Part shown: positions 7,203 through 11,696 of the stretch, piece by piece | Layout of the letters: every line of letters begins with the position of its first letter | Position numbering within the stretch: the stretch's first letter is position 1 | Assembly (NCBI GenBank): GCA_050184295.1 | Contig: JBFXAM010000138.1 | Span: 1-11,696 of the forward strand | Length of the DNA: 11,696 bases | Reading direction: 5' to 3' | From: JBFXAM01 sp050184295 | Lineage (GTDB): Bacteria > Planctomycetota > Phycisphaerae > UBA1845 > Fen-1342 | The notes under the pieces: model-generated | Told to the model about the DNA's origin: nothing | Database searches by the model: none | Seen by the model: the letters and a program-made list of their open reading frames with translations, nothing else | Translations under genes and position numbers: made by a program

Positions 7203-7297
7203 GCGCGGTGTGCGCGCCCGCGCCGCGCGCCATTCCGAGCGACGCCGCGCCCGCCCGCGGACCTGGCGCGTCCCGTCTCCGGTTCTCGCTCCGCAGA

Positions 7298-7774
7298 TCA
7301 CTCCTCGAGCAATGCCTCCGTCCGGCGCGCGATGTTCGCGACCAGCGGCCGGCAGATCGCCTCGTAGTCCTGGCGCGCGATGCGCACGCTCTCGGTGTGC
7401 AGGCCCGCCTGCATGATGATGAAGTCCTCGTGCCGCAGCGATTCATCCATGATCGTGCGCATGCCGAAGAGATGTCCGAGGGGCGGCTCGGCGCCGAGTT
7501 CGCAACCCGGGAACAGGCGCGACAGCTCGGTCTCGTTGGCGAGCCGAACGACGGACTCGCCGAGGATCGCGGCGACTCGTTCGAGGTCGACGCGATAGGG
7601 CGCCGGCAGCACGCACATCGCGAACCCGGTCGGGCCTTTGACGACGACCGGCTTCGCGACGTGATAGCCCGAGACATGTTCGACCTGTGCCAGCCCCTGC
7701 GACGTGAACGTCGTGCGGTGCTCGTGCTTCTGATAGGGAATCTTGCGCTGCTGGAGTTCAAGCTCGAGATTCAT
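7298..7774 (-). CDS. YbaK/ProXp-type aminoacyl-tRNA deacylase
   Basis: This 158-residue trans-editing enzyme should hydrolyse mischarged aminoacyl-tRNA (Cys- or Ala-tRNAPro-like substrates) in the cytoplasm. The start at 7774 has GGAGG 7 bases upstream; the frame stays open to 7915 but that extension has no support. Family marks are AKPVVVK (40-46) with the conserved lysine region, the VLPAPYRVDLE strand/loop (55-65), and the GxxP-type pocket segment ELGAEPPLGHLFG (92-104). MDESL (109-113) and FIIMQAGLHTESVRI (118-132) complete the fold. The length suits a single-domain YbaK protein without a synthetase fusion. It converges on sucD and has no operon partner on its strand in the window. The exact tRNA and amino acid specificity cannot be decided by eye. 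Confidence 0.88.
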   Translation of the reverse strand: MNLELELQQRKIPYQKHEHRTTFTSQGLAQVEHVSGYHVAKPVVVKGPTGFAMCVLPAPYRVDLERVAAILGESVVRLANETELSRLFPGCELGAEPPLGHLFGMRTIMDESLRHEDFIIMQAGLHTESVRIARQDYEAICRPLVANIARRTEALLEE

Positions 7775-8262
7775 GGCGCAGCCTCCGTTTGATCCGGCGG
7801 AGTGTCCGCACCGGGCCGCCGCCGGTCTTCCCGATTTCGTGGCAAGCGGCGTGCCAGCGGCGCGAGAATCGCAAGAAAATCGCGCCCGTGAGTCGGACGC
7901 CGGACGTGCTGGCACGACGGGGGCGATTCCGCGGGCGTTGCTCGGTGGTGATTCGCGGTGCTGGAATGTCGCCTTATCCCCGATCCCCGCCCGGCCGGGG
8001 TCGACGCCGCTTGGGGCGATCCCGCGGCAGTGGGTCAGTTCGATCCGGGGCAGGGGCGCCTCGCCCGTACCACGCTTTCAAATTCACGTTTTCATGGGAC
8101 TGACCCATTACCCATGCCGCGGTGCGGCTTGCCGGGCGGGTCCGAGGCTCTTATCGTACCTCGGCTTGTGCGCAGGCCGTGTGGTCAGCCAAGCGACGAT
8201 CGCGGGCGCGCCGACAACGGATTGGGACGCGGACGGGCTGGCGCCGGCAGGAACGCGCTGCG
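7775..8262. other. 488-base intergenic region between divergent deacylase and zinc-protein genes
   Basis: Apart from the deacylase ribosome-binding site at its left end and the 77-base inverted-repeat element at 8031-8107, I see no gene. The frames crossing it give arginine/proline/alanine-rich products without domains, and the frame running into 8263 has no plausible N-terminal extension. No convincing -10 or -35 pair was found. Confidence 0.5.
8031..8107. repeat. 77-base element with 14-base imperfect terminal inverted repeats
   Basis: TGGGTCAGTTCGAT (8031-8044) matches the reverse complement of ATGGGACTGACCCA (8094-8107) at 12 of 14 positions. Between them is a small GGGCG-CCT-CGCCC hairpin (about 8054-8067) and an AT-richer stretch (CTTTCAAATTCACGTTTTC) unlike the surrounding DNA. 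It could be a MITE- or REP-like remnant. No flanking target-site duplication is clear. Confidence 0.55.
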
Positions 8263-8520
8263 ATGGCGAGTCTTCACCCGGAATTGCTCGCAATCCTCGC
8301 CTGCCCGGCGGGTGGCTGCCACGGGCCGCTCACACAGACCGAAGCGGCGCTCCTGTGCGGGCGCTGCGGGCGGTCGTATCGCATCGAGCAGTCGTGGCCG
8401 GTCCTGATTCCGGATGAGGCCACGCCGCCCGATCCGGCGGCGCGGCCTGCGGCCTTGCGTTCGAAGAGCAGCCCACCCGCGCGCGACTCCGGCGCGGCCT
8501 CCGCGGGGGGAGCAACCTGA
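8263..8520 (+). CDS. Trm112-like (UPF0434/YcaR) small zinc-binding protein
   Basis: This 85-residue protein has residues 6-51 in the pattern of the Trm112/YcaR family, HPELLAILACP, then CHGPL, then LLCGRCGRSYRIEQSWPVLI. Members are small zinc-ribbon proteins; Trm112 itself activates methyltransferases in eukaryotes and archaea, while the bacterial role is poorly defined. Candidate zinc ligands are Cys14, Cys19, Cys32 and Cys35. The first pair is spaced CX4C (CPAGGC) rather than the usual CX2C. Residues 52-85 are a low-complexity Pro/Ala/Ser tail, probably disordered. The start at 8263 is chosen from family alignment, with a weak AGGAA about 9 bases upstream. The phosphoesterase gene follows 80 bases downstream on the same strand, possibly co-transcribed. 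Confidence 0.78.
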   Translation: MASLHPELLAILACPAGGCHGPLTQTEAALLCGRCGRSYRIEQSWPVLIPDEATPPDPAARPAALRSKSSPPARDSGAASAGGAT

Positions 8521-8600
8521 CGCAGCCAAGCGCGCGGCCGCCGGGGCGGCTTCGCGGCGACCGCGTGACGAGACCTGATCGGACGATCGACCGACCGCCC

Positions 8601-9416
8601 ATGTTTGCCATTATCAGCGACATTCACTCGAACCTCGAAGCGCTGCAAGCGGTGCTGGCGGAGATCGATCGCCGCAAGATCGCTGACATCGTCTGCCTCG
8701 GCGACGTGGTGGGTTACGGACCCAATCCAAAGGAATGCCTGGACATCGTGCGCGAACGAGCGCGCATCTGCCTGATGGGGAACCACGACCACGCCGTGCT
8801 CTACGAGCCCGCCAATTTCAATTCCGCTGCCGAGCGGGCCTGCTACTGGACCCGGCAGCTCCTCGAGGCGGAGACGAGCGTCGAGAAACGCAACGAGCGT
8901 TGGCGGTTTCTGGGGCGTCTCGCCGTGCGGCAGCAGGAGCGCGACATCCTGTACGTCCACGCCTCGCCGCGCCGCCCGATCAACGAGTACATCTTTCCCG
9001 AGGACGTCTTCACCAACCCCCAGAAGGTGATCGCGAATTTCGAGCGCATGGACACGCAGCTCAGCTTCGTGGGTCACACGCACCAGCCCGGCGTGTTCCT
9101 CGACGACCCGTATTTCGACCCGCCGCACGAGCTGCCGGACTCGCCCTTTTACGAAGTCGAGGACGAGCGCGCCATCATCAACGTCGGCAGCGTCGGCCAG
9201 CCGCGCGACCGCGACCCGCGGGCGAGCTTTGTCGTGATCCACGACCGCGAGACGGGCAATGGATCGGAGAGTCTCGTCGCGCAGGCGCTGGGCGGCACGG
9301 TGGAGCAGATCGAGTTCGTCCGCGTCGAATACGACATCGACGCCACCGCGCGCAAGATCATGGCTGAGCCCATGCTCGACGACCTTCTGGCGACGCGGCT
9401 TTACGAGGGGCGCTAG
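8601..9416 (+). CDS. Calcineurin-like metallophosphoesterase
   Basis: This 271-residue cytoplasmic enzyme of the YfcE/ApaH-like superfamily hydrolyses phosphoester bonds at a dinuclear metal centre; its substrate is unknown. All metal motifs are present: SDIHSN (6-11, Asp7 and His9), LGDVVGYGP (33-41, Asp35), MGNHDHAV (59-66, Asn61 and His62), VHASP (119-123, His120) and GHTHQPG (158-164, His159 and His161). INVGSVGQPRD (193-203) is the typical closing strand of the family. The ATG at 8601 gives the standard N-terminus MFAIISDIHS; an in-frame GTG at 8565 would add 12 residues, and neither has a clear Shine-Dalgarno motif. Its insert between GNHDH and HAS is longer than in minimal YfcE proteins. 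No secretion signal is seen. Confidence 0.9.
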   Translation: MFAIISDIHSNLEALQAVLAEIDRRKIADIVCLGDVVGYGPNPKECLDIVRERARICLMGNHDHAVLYEPANFNSAAERACYWTRQLLEAETSVEKRNERWRFLGRLAVRQQERDILYVHASPRRPINEYIFPEDVFTNPQKVIANFERMDTQLSFVGHTHQPGVFLDDPYFDPPHELPDSPFYEVEDERAIINVGSVGQPRDRDPRASFVVIHDRETGNGSESLVAQALGGTVEQIEFVRVEYDIDATARKIMAEPMLDDLLATRLYEGR

Positions 9417-9502
9417 GAGCGTGCCCAGCAACGTTCGGAGTCCGAGCCGGACCCGGGTCGCTGGCGCAAGCGAGCCGTGTCGGCGGCGCGCCTTCGCAGG
9501 CG

Positions 9503-9508
9503 TATAAT
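9503..9508 (+). promoter_or_regulatory. Candidate -10 box upstream of the three-gene cassette
   Basis: A perfect TATAAT stands alone in GC-rich DNA 70 bases before the ATG at 9578. The hexamer 17 bases upstream (TCGGCG) is not a recognisable -35 and there is no TGn extension, so this is a suggestion only. It would give a 5' leader of about 60 bases. Confidence 0.4.
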
Positions 9509-9577
9509 TGCGGGGATGTCGCTCGGCCGCCGCCAGTCTCGGCTTGTCGGACTGGAGGCACGCACTCAGGTGTCACG

Positions 9578-10378
9578 ATGCGTCAACTGAACTTCGACAG
9601 TCTGCCGCTCGTTGACGTCGCCTTACGGGCGAGCCTGGCGACGTCTACCAAACTGACATTTGAGGGTTTGAACGAAGTTCGGAACGCGCTGCAAGGCGAG
9701 TTTCCGACAATGACGGAGCTCGAGCAGTTCCAGATTCCCCCCGGCGTTCCGGGAGCGTCGATGGAGCTTGGCCCAGGACAGGTTCCGGGCGCTGTGTTTG
9801 CGGGGCGACCGGATGGCGTGTCCGTGATCGTGCAGAGCCAACTGCTCGTTGCGCGGTGGGTTGAACCGCCGCGGGTGGGTACGGCGGCCGAGCCCGTTGC
9901 GTATCCACGCTACCCCGCCCTCAGGGCTTCACTCAACCGAATCATGGAGGCGTTCTCGCAGGCCTTTCGTTTTGAGAACCTGCCGGTCGTAACGGTGAAT
10001 ATGTCGTACACTAACTTCCTGCGAATCCCACATGACTTTCCGGTTCTGCAGCGCTACTTTTCGCCACTGGTGCAGTTTGGCGCAGCCGCCTGTGCGCGCC
10101 GCGTACACATTGTTGAGGCGTCGTGGCAAGAGGACTCCGGCTTGGACGTTCGTTTTCGACTGCGGCAGCTGATACTGACGACGCTTGGGCAGAAAGTGGA
10201 AGGCTCTGAGCTCACGACCGCAGCTGGACGCTGCTTAAAGTCGCCAGCATCGCCGATGGACGCGCTCGACGGGATTCATGCACGACTCCAGGAGTTCTTT
10301 TATTCCATTCTGAGTGACGACGCGCAGCGGGAGTGGGGTCTACAAGGAGCCTCGGATGTTGGATCGGTCGCTTCCTAG
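9578..10378 (+). CDS. TIGR04255-like protein (sporadically distributed family), function unknown
   Basis: This 266-residue soluble protein matches my memory of TIGR04255. An N-terminal SLPLVDVALRASL strand leads to a helix ending ALQGEFPTM (about 8-45). Then come a strand pair with VIVQSQLLVARW (83-94), YPRYPALRASLNRIMEAF (109-126), a VTVNMSYTNFLRI strand (138-150), and the C-terminal LDGIHARLQEFFYSIL...REWG (230-253). The family is known for patchy distribution and has no established biochemical role. The ATG at 9578 has AGGTG 5 bases upstream. The gene leads a three-gene set and overlaps the next gene by 23 bases. Its base composition and codon use are visibly less GC-rich than those of sucD or the phosphoesterase. 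Assignment is by pattern only; a profile search would settle it. Confidence 0.72.
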   Translation: MRQLNFDSLPLVDVALRASLATSTKLTFEGLNEVRNALQGEFPTMTELEQFQIPPGVPGASMELGPGQVPGAVFAGRPDGVSVIVQSQLLVARWVEPPRVGTAAEPVAYPRYPALRASLNRIMEAFSQAFRFENLPVVTVNMSYTNFLRIPHDFPVLQRYFSPLVQFGAAACARRVHIVEASWQEDSGLDVRFRLRQLILTTLGQKVEGSELTTAAGRCLKSPASPMDALDGIHARLQEFFYSILSDDAQREWGLQGASDVGSVAS

Positions 10379-10898
10379 AAATCACGGCGATCGCAGCGAG
10401 AATGCGGCCGTGGGCTGTTCCGTGCTGGATCGCACTCCGTGGGAGCGAAACGCGTTACCCGCATGTGACCCGGCGGAATCGCTTGGTGACTCGCGGGAGT
10501 CTGGGCTTGGCCCGATTCGACGCGTCCTCGGTGACGAAGCTGCGCGCCTTGAAACGCAGATAGATCGGCAGTTGCAGGATCAGGTCGCCGACGATCTTGT
10601 TCCAACAACCGCTGCGATCAGTCGTTGCAGAGAACTCGCTCGCAACATGCCCCTTCAGGTGACTCGGTCGCGGAAGGTTCTCATTGCCGCATTCATCGGA
10701 GATGATTCAACGGTCTCGCTTGTGGTTCAGTCACTGCTCACCGATCGGCGAGTCAACTGCAAGATTTCGCAGGACGGGACGTCGATATACGTGCTGAAGA
10801 CCGACGAGCGTATGACTGTTAGGCCGGAGCCGCTGTCTCACGTGGACGACAATACAATGCCCCGGCTGGCCCTATGGGTAACGTCACGCCAGCCATGA
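10356..10898 (+). CDS. Unrecognised 180-residue protein in the TIGR04255-like cassette
   Basis: I do not recognise a named family. The ATG at 10356 is supported by AAGGAG (10344-10349) 6 bases upstream; an in-frame ATG at 10314 is less likely. Residues 1-55 are polar and probably disordered. Residues 57-98 look mainly helical (ARLETQIDRQLQDQVADD, then PTTAAISRCRELARNMP). Residues 107-150 form an alternating strand/helix/strand part (RKVLIAAFIGDD, VSLVVQSLL, RRVNCKISQDGTSIYVLKT). A helix followed by a strand carrying a DG turn is what I recall for small proteins encoded beside TIGR04255 genes, but this is memory, not a search. It overlaps the upstream gene by 23 bases and the downstream gene by 4 in ATGA, so translational coupling is likely. 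There is no signal peptide or membrane segment. Confidence 0.65.
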   Translation: MLDRSLPRNHGDRSENAAVGCSVLDRTPWERNALPACDPAESLGDSRESGLGPIRRVLGDEAARLETQIDRQLQDQVADDLVPTTAAISRCRELARNMPLQVTRSRKVLIAAFIGDDSTVSLVVQSLLTDRRVNCKISQDGTSIYVLKTDERMTVRPEPLSHVDDNTMPRLALWVTSRQP

Positions 10899-11302
10899 CG
10901 TTCACTCAGGACGATCACTTCATCCGTCGCGTGAGTCGCAAGAATCACCTGCAGAACGGTGTTGTCGCTGCAGGCGCATTCTCCGCGCGACCGGACGAGA
11001 CTTCGCTCTCCTTCACCTGGCGGAACGAGTCCCTGAAGCCTGATCATGCATTGGACGAGTACCAAATTCGGAATAAACTTCCACACGGAGACCTGCCCGG
11101 TCTCTGTCAGTTGACGTTCCTTGACCTCACGCTTTCTATTAGGCCTCCGCTCCCGCCTCGCATCGATCCTGACCCAAACGACACACACTATGGACACCTT
11201 CACTGCCTGACCGATATTCCGGGCGAGGAGCAGCGGGAGGTAATGGCGACGCTTGCGACTCACCACGGGATTCTGCGGCAGTTCGTTCGCGCTCGAACGT
11301 GA
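10895..11302 (+). CDS. Unrecognised 135-residue protein, third gene of the cassette
   Basis: This is a hypothetical soluble protein. I chose the ATG at 10895 because it overlaps the previous stop as ATGA, typical of coupled genes, and the protein then begins MTFTQDDHFIRRVSRKNHL. An in-frame ATG at 10874 would add seven residues. Visible marks are DDHFIRR (6-12), GAFSARPDETSLSFTW (27-42), LPGLCQLT (67-74), DPDPNDTHYGHLHC (91-104) and ATHHGILRQF (121-130). The run of His98, His101, His103 and Cys104, with Asp/His pairs elsewhere, could bind a metal, but no known catalytic motif is complete. It resembles small proteins I recall with a DDHLLRRV start and a LSVTW core found near TIGR04255 genes; this needs a profile search. 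No signal peptide or membrane segment is seen. Base composition matches its two upstream neighbours. Confidence 0.62.
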   Translation: MTFTQDDHFIRRVSRKNHLQNGVVAAGAFSARPDETSLSFTWRNESLKPDHALDEYQIRNKLPHGDLPGLCQLTFLDLTLSIRPPLPPRIDPDPNDTHYGHLHCLTDIPGEEQREVMATLATHHGILRQFVRART

Positions 11303-11546
11303 CGATCGGCGGACCCGGCTGCGCACCACGATAAGTCAGCAGGTAACGCAGGTCGCGGTCGCAGGCGTCCTGCCGTTCCGAACGGCTTTCAGCAGTGTCC
11401 GCCACCGCCGCACGCGTTACCCACCTGGGAGCACCGGGAGCGCCGTCCAAGAACCCGTACAGAACCGCCCAACCGACACGCACCTTGCAGCAAAAATGGA
11501 TCGAGACCGCACCCCGCGCGCTCGGCGCGATGAACCGGCTCGGAGC
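11303..11546. other. Non-coding stretch after the cassette
   Basis: No convincing gene is seen. A minus-strand frame (11139-11483) has some ordinary-looking sequence but is about half covered by the cassette's third gene and has no ribosome-binding site or domain. A CCGGCT-CGG-AGCCGG hairpin lies at 11535-11549, without a U-run, too far from 11302 to be a clear terminator. Confidence 0.4.
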
Positions 11547-11645
11547 CGGCGCTCCGGCGCGCGCGCGTGAGCCGCGTCGCGGAGCACGTCGACGATTTCA
11601 CGCACCTGGTCTGCGGCGCTCCGGCGCGCGCGCGTGAGCCGCGTC
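11547..11645 (+). repeat. 32-base perfect direct repeat, 67-base period
   Basis: Positions 11547-11578 and 11614-11645 are identical. After one mismatch the match continues five more bases. The repeat contains an alternating CGCGCGCGCG tract. The 35 bases between the copies are unique. No gene was recognised from here to the window end at 11696. Confidence 0.85.
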
Positions 11646-11696
11646 CCGGAGTGCCGCCGCGCGCTTCTCCTCTCCCCGCCGTGTCGTCAGCCCGCC

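Noticed and set aside
7203..7297. Bidirectional terminator between sucD and the deacylase gene
   Set aside because: A GCGCGG/CCGCGC pairing (7204-7209 with 7219-7224) is possible, but the region is so GC-rich that such pairings arise by chance, and there is no U-run on either strand.
5832..7301. Long minus-strand open frame of 489 residues across the repeats and sucD
   Set aside because: It is antisense to sucD through most of its length, and the rest follows the repeats. High GC keeps stops rare in this frame; the product is Arg/Ala/Asp-rich without domains.
8274..9431. Minus-strand open frame of 385 residues antisense to the phosphoesterase
   Set aside because: The plus strand encodes a phosphoesterase with all metal motifs. 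The antisense product is compositionally skewed and has no recognisable domain.
11139..11483. Minus-strand frame of 114 residues at the end of the cassette
   Set aside because: It starts with GTG, has no clear ribosome-binding site or domain, and nearly half of it is antisense to the third cassette gene.

Overview
The window looks like chromosomal DNA from a GC-rich Gram-negative bacterium, most likely a planctomycete (Phycisphaerae-like or a related uncultured lineage). Pointers are a secreted beta-propeller protein ending in two dockerin-type calcium repeats, an LPS-export permease pair showing an outer membrane, many short GC-rich palindromic repeats between genes, and a TIGR04255-type protein. 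The lineage is inferred from gene content, because no rRNA or other marker is present.

Layout. Positions 2-2508 (+) hold two LptF/LptG-type permease subunits in tandem, the first cut by the window start. A 34-base hairpin repeat follows. Positions 2657-3748 (-) encode a secreted NHL/SMP-30-like propeller protein with a C-terminal dockerin-like module. Divergent from it, 3925-5589 (+) encodes a secreted copper-radical oxidase of the galactose oxidase/glyoxal oxidase family with all expected active-site residues. Positions 5590-6314 are non-coding and very repeat-rich: a 352-base block bounded by 32-base inverted repeats holding three hairpin copies, then 27-base tandem units, then four 16/17-base units running into the next start codon. 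Positions 6315-7202 (+) encode SucD (succinyl-CoA ligase alpha), without sucC next to it. Convergent to it, 7298-7774 (-) encodes a YbaK-type aminoacyl-tRNA deacylase. After a 488-base gap with a 77-base inverted-repeat element come a short Trm112-like zinc protein (8263-8520) and a calcineurin-like metallophosphoesterase (8601-9416), both +. Positions 9578-11302 (+) hold a tight, overlapping three-gene cassette: a TIGR04255-like protein, an unrecognised 180-residue protein and an unrecognised 135-residue protein. The last 394 bases show no convincing gene and carry a 32-base direct repeat.

How the genes fit together. The lpt pair, sucD, the deacylase and the phosphoesterase are housekeeping genes. 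The divergent propeller/oxidase pair is a secreted module that may act on extracellular carbohydrate or aldehyde. The three-gene cassette is the best candidate for an undescribed system: its genes overlap by 23 and 4 bases, its base composition is softer than that of the core genes, and its first member belongs to a family known for patchy distribution. Its function cannot be read from the sequence.
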